DNA from: Bacteroidales bacterium UBA4073 | GTDB lineage: Bacteria > Bacteroidota > Bacteroidia > Bacteroidales > Tenuifilaceae | Length of the DNA: 12,883 nucleotides | NCBI GenBank assembly: GCA_002383425.1 | Contig: DFYV01000124.1 | Span: 1-12,883 of the forward strand | Direction: 5' to 3' | In this document: positions 1 to 6,489 of the stretch, in pieces | How the letters are laid out: every line of letters begins with the position of its first letter | Numbering within the stretch: the first letter of the stretch is position 1 | Notes under the pieces: model-generated | Databases searched by the model: none | What the model was told of the DNA's origin: nothing | The model's input: the letters and a program-made list of their open reading frames with translations, nothing else | Made by a program: the position numbers and the translations under genes

Positions 1-88
1 ATTACGAATTACGCTTTTTTACCTTTTACTTTTACCTTGATTTTTTACCTTTAACTTTTAACTCGTTTTGTTCGTTGTTCGGGAAAAT

Positions 89-116
89 GGTTGATGGTTG
101 ATGGTTGATGGTTGAT
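89..116. repeat. Heptamer tandem repeat, GGTTGAT x4
   Basis: Four perfect head-to-tail copies of GGTTGAT are present. This is one of three different 7-bp arrays packed into 115 bp downstream of the phosphatase gene stop. A 61-codon minus-strand frame through the region only translates the repeats (Arg-Phe-Lys-Val-Gln-Gly type peptides) and is not taken as a gene. Confidence 0.95.
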
Positions 117-132
117 AGTAAAAAGAAGTTTT

Positions 133-153
133 GAATCTGGAATCTGGAATCTG
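133..153. repeat. Heptamer tandem repeat, GAATCTG x3
   Basis: Three perfect tandem copies of GAATCTG. The unit is unrelated to the GGTTGAT and GAACCTT arrays on either side but has the same 7-bp period. Confidence 0.93.
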
Positions 154-160
154 AAACTTT

Positions 161-202
161 GAACCTTGAACCTCGAACCTTGAACCTTGAACCTTGAACC
201 TT
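161..202. repeat. Heptamer tandem repeat, GAACCTT x6
   Basis: Six tandem copies of GAACCTT; the second differs in its last base (GAACCTC). It lies 37 bp beyond the stop codon of the minus-strand phosphatase gene. Upstream of all three arrays, positions 15-62 are T-rich with irregular TTTTACC/TTTTAAC units of similar length. Confidence 0.95.
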
Positions 203-239
203 TTTACTTGTAACTTTAAAGTATTAACCAAAGGGTAAC

Positions 240-2531
240 TCAAATCCTGAATCCCATAATTAGAATATCATCAACCTGTTTTTCGTTTCCCTTAAATTCC
301 TCAAATTTTTCTTTGAGAATATCATGCTGGTTGTTAAGAGGCAGATGATGGATTTCGAGCAGTAACCGTTTCAGGTTAACCATCATGAACTTGGTGTTAT
401 TTGGTCCACCAAACTGGTCGGAGTAACCATCGGAAAGCAGGTAGTACATATCGTTTTCTAAAATTTCAAAAGTATGGTTTGTAAAAGCACGTTCTTCGAC
501 AATATGGAAACCAATGGGCATTTTATCGCCTTTTATTTCGTATAGGTTAATCCCATCTGAAACAGTAGGGGTTAATTGTTGCAGTGGGGCTTTCATTGTC
601 GAATTCCTGATAATAAGAAGAGGGAAGTACGCTCCGGCATAGTGAGCCACCATGGTTTTGGGGTCAACCACAAGAATACCCATATCCATGCCATCGTGCG
701 ATTCAGAATCTAAATTGCACTGGTTGAGCGAGGCAATAACCAGCTGACGTAAACGGAAAAGAATATCGGCAGCATTAGCAAAATGTTGGGTTGAAGTAAG
801 CTCTTTTAGCAGGGTAATGCCCAGCATGCTCATAAAAGCTCCAGGGACGCCATGTCCGGTACAATCGGCAGCAGCAATGGCTATACGGCCATCAATTAGC
901 TGTGTTACCCAAAAAAAGTCGCCGCTAACAATGTTCTTAGGTCGGTAAAACACAAAGTGTTCGCGCAGTAATGCCGAAATCTGTTGATCGCGCGGGAGCA
1001 CTGCTGCCTGAATACGACTGGCATACTTTATGCTATCGGTTATTTGTTTTTGTTGTTCTGCAATCTGATCACGCTGACGCTCAGCCAGGTCGCGTTGGGC
1101 TTCAATCTCCTGTTTCTGGTTTTCTATCTCATTTTTCTGCCTTAAAATTTCGGCATTTTGTAGTACAAGGATTTGGTTGGTTTTCTTTTTTTCGCGGTAA
1201 AACCTAAACACCACTACAGCAAGGGCAAGGCTTAGTACCAATGCAATGGATATAAGCATTGTGGCCATTCGTTGCCGTTCGAGTTTGGCTTGCTGCATGG
1301 CCTCACGTTGCCGGGTAATAAGCACCTGTTCCCGCTCACGTTTTTCAAAATCGTACTGCATTTCCAGCTTGGCAATTTGACTGGCATTCACGCTATCCTT
1401 AAGGGCAGAGTAACTGGCAAAGTACTGGTATGCTTTCATGTAGTTTCCTTTTTGCCTTTCGGCATTCGAAAGGCTAAGGTAAATGTCGCGCAGTTCGGTG
1501 GTAATTTTTTGCCTCTTAGCATCGCTTAGCGCTGCATGAAGCAATCCTATTCCTTTGGCTTGATTCCCTTTTTGGAGTTCAAGTTCGCCTAAGTACCGGT
1601 TAAGTTTTGCCATATCGATACTATCGTTTACCTGCTGCTTCAACGTAAGGGAAAGGTTGAGATAGTGCTCCGATTTTTCAAAGAGTTTTTTGTCAAAGTA
1701 GATAATTCCTTTTAGCAGGTAGTTTGCGGCTTGGGCATGTATGTTGCGGGTGCGTGAGTTCTCTTCGATAATTTTATCCAGTAAATCCAGGGCTTTATCG
1801 TGCATCCCGGTGTGGTAGTAAATATTTGCCAGTTCGGTTTGTGCCAGGGTGATTCCCGTTTGGTTGCCTAACCTGTGGTAGTGGTTCAAGGCATTTTCCG
1901 CATACTGCAGGGCCCTTTCGTTTATTTCCAAACGGCTAAATAGGCGCGAAATGCTTAACGATGTCCAGGCTATTCCTTCGGTCTCGCCCGATTGCTCAAA
2001 TATCTCTAAGGCATCGAGCATGTATTGCAACGCTATGGAAAAGTTGCCGGTTATGGAAAATACTGTCCCAATGTTCACCAGAGTGCGTGCGATTTCTACC
2101 TTACTACCAGTTTTATAGTTCAGGTCCAGTGCCTTTTTATACTCATCAATGGCTTGGTTGTAGTAGCTTTTTAGCTGGTAAACATTTCCAATGCGGTTGT
2201 GGAGTAATGCCTGCAGCTGAAGGTTGTTCGATAGCTCTGCAAGATTAAGCGATTTATTGAAGTGCTCAAGGGCCAACTCAAAATCGTTGCGGTTATAGTA
2301 CGCATAGCCTAAGCTGAAGTAAACTCTTGCTGCTGTCTCAGGTTGATTTTTGACATCAACCCGGGCAAGAGCTTGCCTGGCAAAGTTTACTGCGGAATCG
2401 GGGTTTATTGTTCGGTAGTAATCCGATTGCTTTAACAGGCTATCGACCGATTGGGTATGCGCATCGAAGCAAATACCCACCGATAAGAGCAGGATTAAGA
2501 TGATGAGCTTATAGTGATGAATTGATTTCAT
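240..2531 (-). CDS. TPR-repeat membrane protein with C-terminal SpoIIE-type PP2C serine phosphatase domain
   Basis: Probable signal-transducing serine/threonine phosphatase of 763 residues. Numbered from the chosen ATG, residues 1-27 are a signal peptide (LIILILLL core). About 35-385 are helical tetratricopeptide repeats, predicted outside the membrane. About 424-445 is a membrane segment (MLISIALVLSLALAVVVF), followed by a cytoplasmic coiled coil at 447-500 rich in Glu, Gln and Arg. About 525-763 is the PPM/SpoIIE phosphatase fold, with the expected metal-site motifs GDFFW, ADCTGHGVPGAFMS, LLSDGYSDQ and the terminal QVDDILIMGF. These keep the Asp residues needed for Mn/Mg, so it should be active. 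Members of this family usually dephosphorylate anti-sigma-antagonist (STAS) proteins; no such partner is in the window. A TTG four codons upstream (2543) is in frame, but ATG at 2531 starts directly at the signal peptide. The gene is divergent from the sensor at 2717. Confidence 0.93.
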   Translation of the reverse strand: MKSIHHYKLIILILLLSVGICFDAHTQSVDSLLKQSDYYRTINPDSAVNFARQALARVDVKNQPETAARVYFSLGYAYYNRNDFELALEHFNKSLNLAELSNNLQLQALLHNRIGNVYQLKSYYNQAIDEYKKALDLNYKTGSKVEIARTLVNIGTVFSITGNFSIALQYMLDALEIFEQSGETEGIAWTSLSISRLFSRLEINERALQYAENALNHYHRLGNQTGITLAQTELANIYYHTGMHDKALDLLDKIIEENSRTRNIHAQAANYLLKGIIYFDKKLFEKSEHYLNLSLTLKQQVNDSIDMAKLNRYLGELELQKGNQAKGIGLLHAALSDAKRQKITTELRDIYLSLSNAERQKGNYMKAYQYFASYSALKDSVNASQIAKLEMQYDFEKREREQVLITRQREAMQQAKLERQRMATMLISIALVLSLALAVVVFRFYREKKKTNQILVLQNAEILRQKNEIENQKQEIEAQRDLAERQRDQIAEQQKQITDSIKYASRIQAAVLPRDQQISALLREHFVFYRPKNIVSGDFFWVTQLIDGRIAIAAADCTGHGVPGAFMSMLGITLLKELTSTQHFANAADILFRLRQLVIASLNQCNLDSESHDGMDMGILVVDPKTMVAHYAGAYFPLLIIRNSTMKAPLQQLTPTVSDGINLYEIKGDKMPIGFHIVEERAFTNHTFEILENDMYYLLSDGYSDQFGGPNNTKFMMVNLKRLLLEIHHLPLNNQHDILKEKFEEFKGNEKQVDDILIMGFRI

Positions 2532-2716
2532 AGCATTGAGCAATTCTATTCGTCGTAATATACCAAAAAATATTATACTGAAAATAAATTTTACGGGAAT
2601 TGCTAATATGAATTTAAAAAAGTTGCTTTGTGCTAAAACAATTTCGTATTTTTAGCCTTTGTAAACCTAACGTTTTGGTTAGTAAAAGTATAATCCCCTA
2701 TAAAAAAATTGAGTAA
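2532..2716. promoter_or_regulatory. Shared divergent promoter region
   Basis: This 185-bp AT-rich gap separates the two divergent signalling genes, so both promoters should lie here. For the plus-strand gene, TTTG at 2627-2630 and either TATTTTTA (2647-2654) or TAGCCTTTG (2653-2661) resemble the Bacteroidota -33 TTTG and -7 TAnnTTTG elements. Neither pair matches both the consensus and the usual ~20-bp spacing, so the exact promoter is a guess. Confidence 0.35.
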
Positions 2717-5074
2717 ATGAAAATAGGAAAATTCAATTTAAATGTAAGCAGCGTTAGAATGCGAATAGGAGCAAAGCTTCTGCTTTGGGTTTTAGCCACC
2801 ACGGCTGCCGTTATGCTTGTTATTGGTTTTTTCATCAGCATCAGGGTAAATAGTATGGCTCGCGATAATGCCCTTAAAATTGCCCAGGCCGAAGCCCAAA
2901 AATCAGCATACCGCTTAAAGTCAGAGCTCGATATGGATATGGGATTCTCCAGAGCGTTGGCAAACGCCCTCAACATATACCCATTGTTCGACACCGTAAC
3001 CCTCGATTCAATATTTATTAATATTCTTAGAAATCAGGTTGTCAATAATCCTCGATACCTTACAATATGGTTTTCTGTTGAGTACTTTGCTTTTCGCCCG
3101 GGTTACACAAAAGATTATGGACGCCGATCGGTTTCTGCTTACCTGAATGGAGGGCAGGTGGGTATCGATATCGAGCATAAAAACGTTACAGGCGATATTG
3201 TAACAAGCGAGTATTACGAATCTAAAACCTGTAATTGTGAGATGCTCATCGATCCCTATACATTTCAGTATGGAGGCAAAGAGGTGCTGGCAACCAGCCT
3301 TAGCGTGCCCATTCGGGTTGGGGATAGGTTTGCAGGATTGGGAGGGGTTGATATATCCCTGGAAAAATTTCAGGCAGATATTGAAAAGATTAAACCCTAC
3401 CCCGGAACAAATGTAAGCCTGATTGCCGGCGATGGCCGTATAATTGCCGATTCCAACCCTGAAAATGCCAGGGAGTTTTTTGCAAATATTTACCCTGAAC
3501 TGGAGAATAGGTTTGCCATTACCCAAAAAGTAAGGGATAAACAAAACCTGGCATTTTTTTCCGACAGCAATGGTGAGGAATACCTGAACATTCTAACCCT
3601 GATACAGCCAGGCGAATCGCCCAATGCCTGGGGACTCATACTTTCCATACCCATGTCGGTGATTATCAGCGATGCCCGCCAATCGGTGCTATTAACCATC
3701 ATGGTTTTCATTCTGGGTATTATACTTCAGGCAATTGCCATTTGGTACATAGCGGTTAAGATTTCGAAACCCATAAAACGTACAACAGCGCTGTTAAACA
3801 GTATATCCGAAGGCGATATCGATGTAAATAAAAAGATATACATCCATACAGGCGATGAGCTGGAGGATATGTCGAAGTCGGCCAACAAGCTGATTGATGG
3901 TTTAAACTACACCGAAAAATTTGCCAGAGAAATTGGTGAGGGCAAGCTCGATGCCGATTTCCAGCTGCTTAGCAGTAACGATAAGCTGGGAAAGGCCCTT
4001 ATTGAGATGCAGCGCAGCCTAATCAAAGCCCGTGAGCAAGAAGAAAAACGCAAGGAAGAAGAAAAGCAGCAGATATGGGCAACCGAAGGGATGGCATTGT
4101 TTGGCGAGGTGCTTCGACAGCACAACGATAATATATCGGAGCTTTCCTACCTTATCGTAAAAAATCTTGTGAACTATACCGGTTCAATTCAGGGCGGTGT
4201 GTATATTGTTAACGAGAACGACCCTGCTAACCCGGTTCTCGAAATGACAGCCTGCTATGCCTATAATCGTCGTAAGCTCATGGAGAAAACCATTTTACCC
4301 AACGAGGGATTGGTTGGACGATGCTACGTGGAAAAGAAAACTATTTTCATGGTCGATATTCCCCCCGATTACATTAAGATAACATCAGGGCTGGGCGAGG
4401 AAAATCCCCGGTGCATTCTTATTGTTCCGCTCATTAGCAACGATACCATTCAGGGGGTAATTGAACTGGCTACCTTTACGCCGTACAAGCAGTACCAGAT
4501 TGATTTCATAGAAAAACTTGCTGCAAGCATAGCCTCTACCCTGGCAAGTGTGAAGATTAACATGCGAACCGCACAGCTGCTTACACAAACCCAGCAGCAA
4601 GCCGAGGAGATGCGTGCCCAGGAGGAGGAGATGCGCCAGAACATGGAAGAGTTGCATGCTACCCAGGAGGAAATGGACAGAAAGCGGCACGAGCAGGAAA
4701 CCATTCAGGCTCAGCTACGCGAAGATAAAACCATACTCGAGAGCCTGCTGCTCAACTCAAGTGACCTGGTCTTCCAGAAAGATTCCAACGGGCTGTACCG
4801 TCGCATTAGCCATTCAATGGCCCAACTACTGGGAATATCCTCAATGGATGAAGCTATTGGCTTAAGCGAGTTCGACCTATGGCCTGAGGATACTGCACGT
4901 AAGCTAAGGGACTTGACCGACGAGGTTACCCGTACGAAAAGTCCTATAACTGACCGTAACGTAACCCTCACCCTTGCCGATGGAACAGTGTTTAAGGGAA
5001 CTATAAGTCTATACCCGTTAACCAGCGATAACGATAACCTTATTGGGGTACTGGGAATAATCCGACAGCAGTAG
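2717..5074 (+). CDS. Membrane sensor protein: Cache-like, HAMP, GAF and PAS domains, no recognisable output domain
   Basis: Sensor of 785 residues. Membrane segments are at about 18-42 (LLLWVLATTAAVMLVIGFFI) and 324-347. Between them is a ~275-residue extracytoplasmic region that looks like a double Cache/PDC ligand-binding domain, including a YYESK stretch at 166-170, VPIRVGDRFAGLGGVDI at 197-213 and a second lobe at 230-320. HAMP follows at about 348-400 (KISKPIKR ... SEGDIDV), then a helical linker, a GAF domain at about 466-612 (LPNEGLVGRCY ... VPLISNDTIQGVIEL), a Glu/Gln-rich coiled coil at 612-675 and a PAS domain at 672-783. The protein stops right after PAS: there is no histidine kinase, GGDEF, methyl-accepting or phosphatase domain. 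It probably signals through a partner, and the divergent PP2C phosphatase is an obvious but unproven candidate. The ATG is preceded by an AT-rich leader without a clear Shine-Dalgarno site. Confidence 0.9.
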   Translation: MKIGKFNLNVSSVRMRIGAKLLLWVLATTAAVMLVIGFFISIRVNSMARDNALKIAQAEAQKSAYRLKSELDMDMGFSRALANALNIYPLFDTVTLDSIFINILRNQVVNNPRYLTIWFSVEYFAFRPGYTKDYGRRSVSAYLNGGQVGIDIEHKNVTGDIVTSEYYESKTCNCEMLIDPYTFQYGGKEVLATSLSVPIRVGDRFAGLGGVDISLEKFQADIEKIKPYPGTNVSLIAGDGRIIADSNPENAREFFANIYPELENRFAITQKVRDKQNLAFFSDSNGEEYLNILTLIQPGESPNAWGLILSIPMSVIISDARQSVLLTIMVFILGIILQAIAIWYIAVKISKPIKRTTALLNSISEGDIDVNKKIYIHTGDELEDMSKSANKLIDGLNYTEKFAREIGEGKLDADFQLLSSNDKLGKALIEMQRSLIKAREQEEKRKEEEKQQIWATEGMALFGEVLRQHNDNISELSYLIVKNLVNYTGSIQGGVYIVNENDPANPVLEMTACYAYNRRKLMEKTILPNEGLVGRCYVEKKTIFMVDIPPDYIKITSGLGEENPRCILIVPLISNDTIQGVIELATFTPYKQYQIDFIEKLAASIASTLASVKINMRTAQLLTQTQQQAEEMRAQEEEMRQNMEELHATQEEMDRKRHEQETIQAQLREDKTILESLLLNSSDLVFQKDSNGLYRRISHSMAQLLGISSMDEAIGLSEFDLWPEDTARKLRDLTDEVTRTKSPITDRNVTLTLADGTVFKGTISLYPLTSDNDNLIGVLGIIRQQ

Positions 5075-5247
5075 TCAAATAGCCAAAAGTACTTTTACCA
5101 ACAACCCTTCGTCATGCTGTGTGGCCATTGGTGGGATTGTTTATTGACAGAGAATGGATTTTGTCGATGGTTGATGAAAATCGTTTCATTCATTACTTGT
5201 AGTTTGGCGATCGTAGTGGGAGAAATATTGATGAGTACCCGCTATCG

Positions 5248-5262
5248 CGGATTTGTAATCCG
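5248..5262. repeat. REP-like palindrome, copy A (CGGATT-tgt-AATCCG)
   Basis: Perfect 6-bp arms around a 3-nt loop. Flanking GCG and TGCGG bases weakly extend the stem. It is the same family as the palindromes at 5300 and 5450. In Bacteroidota such GC-tipped short palindromes are commonly scattered between genes and may be moved by REP-associated tyrosine transposases; no such transposase is in the window. Confidence 0.8.
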
Positions 5263-5299
5263 TGCGGATATTTCAATCAAGCATAGAAGGTATTTGTCA

Positions 5300-5314
5300 C
5301 GGACTATAAGTCCG
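5300..5314. repeat. REP-like palindrome, copy B (CGGACT-ata-AGTCCG)
   Basis: Perfect 6-bp arms with a 3-nt loop, in the context CA-palindrome-CGCC. The arm differs from copies A and C at one base on each side (ACT/AGT in place of ATT/AAT), so the pairing is kept by a compensatory change. It lies 37 bp after copy A. Confidence 0.8.
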
Positions 5315-5449
5315 CGCCATCAATGGGATTACCTTTTTAGCTCCGCGCGGCACTACGCAGACATGGAAAGCCTACTGGATGTTATTACAATTGATTCTCG
5401 GTTGATAACGTACAGTTAGTTTGGTATAAGAATTGTTAATGTTACCGCA

Positions 5450-5464
5450 CGGATTGCAAATCCG
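5450..5464. repeat. REP-like palindrome, copy C (CGGATT-gca-AATCCG)
   Basis: Perfect 6-bp arms with a GCA loop, flanked by CCGCA and CGCGAG. It ends 7 bp before the AGGAG that precedes the next gene, so it would form a hairpin in that gene's leader if transcription starts upstream of it. Confidence 0.8.
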
Positions 5465-5471
5465 CGCGAGC

Positions 5472-5476
5472 AGGAG
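5472..5476 (+). promoter_or_regulatory. Ribosome binding site AGGAG of the 5484 gene
   Basis: AGGAG lies 7 nt before ATG 5484. It decides the start: the same frame is open back to 5433, but the extra 17 codons would be read from the palindromic repeat and carry no such site. Confidence 0.65.
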
Positions 5477-5483
5477 ATTAAGT

Positions 5484-5921
5484 ATGGATAAGATTAATAT
5501 CATAAGTAGGTTTTTAAAAGAGAATGTTCCTGTTTATTTTAGCAATAATCTGCTATTCGTAAAAGAGGAGACCGAAAAAGGACTAAATATATGTTTTATT
5601 ACAAAAAAAAGAACAAGGAGAATTTGTTTTCGGTTCATAGAAAAAAAAGTAACAGGAGAAGAAATAAATCTATTTCTAATTAACATTCAAAAATTTCCAT
5701 TTAAAACGGCTAATGACTCAATGTTTTTGGACGAATATCTAAAAAAAATGAAAGTAATTAATGAAGAAAACTTTTCATTGAATAATTTTAATGGTGAATT
5801 TGAAAACCGACTAAAGAGTTTTTTCCAATACTTACATGAAATTATAGATAATTATGCTGCGGATGTTTTATTTGGAGATAAATGGGAAAATATGCCAATA
5901 AATTGGGATCCTTATAAATAA
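5484..5921 (+). CDS. Hypothetical AT-rich 145-residue protein; possible orphan immunity protein
   Basis: I do not recognise the family. The product has no signal peptide or membrane segment and looks like a small soluble alpha/beta protein. An N-terminal strand-rich part (VPVYFSNNLLFVKEE ... ICFRFIEKK) is followed by a helical part (FENRLKSFFQYLHEIIDNYAA) and ends in WENMPINWDPYK. AGGAG 7 nt before ATG 5484 selects this start. Base composition is AT-rich with many Lys, Asn and Ile codons, like the toxin tips and immunity genes downstream and unlike the signalling genes upstream. It lies just before another small AT-rich gene and then a toxin-module repeat. By position it could be an immunity gene left from a lost cytoplasm-acting toxin; this is inference from context only. 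Confidence 0.75.
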   Translation: MDKINIISRFLKENVPVYFSNNLLFVKEETEKGLNICFITKKRTRRICFRFIEKKVTGEEINLFLINIQKFPFKTANDSMFLDEYLKKMKVINEENFSLNNFNGEFENRLKSFFQYLHEIIDNYAADVLFGDKWENMPINWDPYK

Positions 5922-5970
5922 AAAAAGCTCTTAAATATAAAGAATGGAGCACAATAAAAACCTGGTTTGA

Positions 5971-6438
5971 ATGAAATATAGAGATCTAACAGAAATTTCA
6001 GAAACATCAATTTTTCAGGATTTTGTAAAATATTTTAATCTTGATTATATTTTAAAGGAAGGGGTGATATACACTAAAAATAAATGCCTTCTGTTAATGA
6101 TTTATGGTTTTTATACGGAAAGCATTATATATATTGATTTTTACGATATAAAATCAAAGACCATATCTAATATTGAAAGGTTAATTTCGGAAAATGATGA
6201 TGAAGCATTGTTAAAAACATATGAACGCTATAAACAAAAACATATAAAACCAATCATTCAAAATAACTTAACCCCAACTACCCTTTTTGCCGAACAATAT
6301 TTTTTGATATATATAGAAATAATGACAAAATTCCTTAAAGATATAATGTCTTGTGATTTAATTAAGTACAGAAAATATTTTGAACCAGTCTCTCCAATAC
6401 GCCAACAAGAATTTGAAAAGATACTGAAAGAGTTTTAG
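5971..6438 (+). CDS. Hypothetical AT-rich 155-residue protein; possible orphan immunity protein
   Basis: Family not recognised. The product is cytoplasmic in appearance: no signal peptide, with a hydrophobic strand pair (CLLLMIYGFYTESIIYIDFY) at about 39-58, a charged helical middle and a helical C-terminus. The gene is very AT-rich. ATG 5971 follows AACCTGGTTTGA without a Shine-Dalgarno site, 49 bp after the previous gene and probably cotranscribed with it. The stop lies 25 bp before toxin-module copy 1. That matches the position of the 10392 immunity gene, which ends 14 bp before module copy 3. This placement suggests it ended an earlier toxin-immunity cassette whose toxin part is gone. The assignment rests on position and composition, not on sequence motifs. 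Confidence 0.72.
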   Translation: MKYRDLTEISETSIFQDFVKYFNLDYILKEGVIYTKNKCLLLMIYGFYTESIIYIDFYDIKSKTISNIERLISENDDEALLKTYERYKQKHIKPIIQNNLTPTTLFAEQYFLIYIEIMTKFLKDIMSCDLIKYRKYFEPVSPIRQQEFEKILKEF

Positions 6439-6489
6439 ATATAAAGCCTGGCACTTAGGCCACCCCCGCTACCGCACGAGTCCTCTCGT

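Larger units (their letters stand above)
5075..5483. other. Intergenic region with palindromic repeats, no convincing gene
   Basis: These 409 bp hold three short palindromes of one family (annotated separately) and a 12-bp palindrome AAAAGTACTTTT at 5085-5096. An open frame of about 100 codons at 5114-5419 runs through the palindromes and has no recognisable protein features, so I do not call it. The region marks the switch from GC-moderate signalling genes to the AT-rich accessory genes. Confidence 0.7.

Noticed and set aside
58..243. Minus-strand open frame of 61 codons across the heptamer arrays
   Set aside because: It translates the repeats into RFKVQGSRF-like peptides. Such frames arise wherever heptamer repeats lack stops, and it overlaps the phosphatase stop without any start signal.
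5085..5096. AAAAGTACTTTT as terminator of the sensor gene
   Set aside because: A short AT-only palindrome without a GC stem or a following T-run would not form a stable intrinsic terminator.
5114..5419. Plus-strand open frame of about 100 codons in the intergenic region
   Set aside because: It runs through two palindromic repeats, has no recognisable domain, and its composition follows the repeats rather than a protein.
5248..5464. CRISPR-like spacing of short palindromic repeats
   Set aside because: Only three copies of about 15 bp at irregular distances (37 and 135 bp) with variable sequence, and no cas genes. REP-like elements explain them better.
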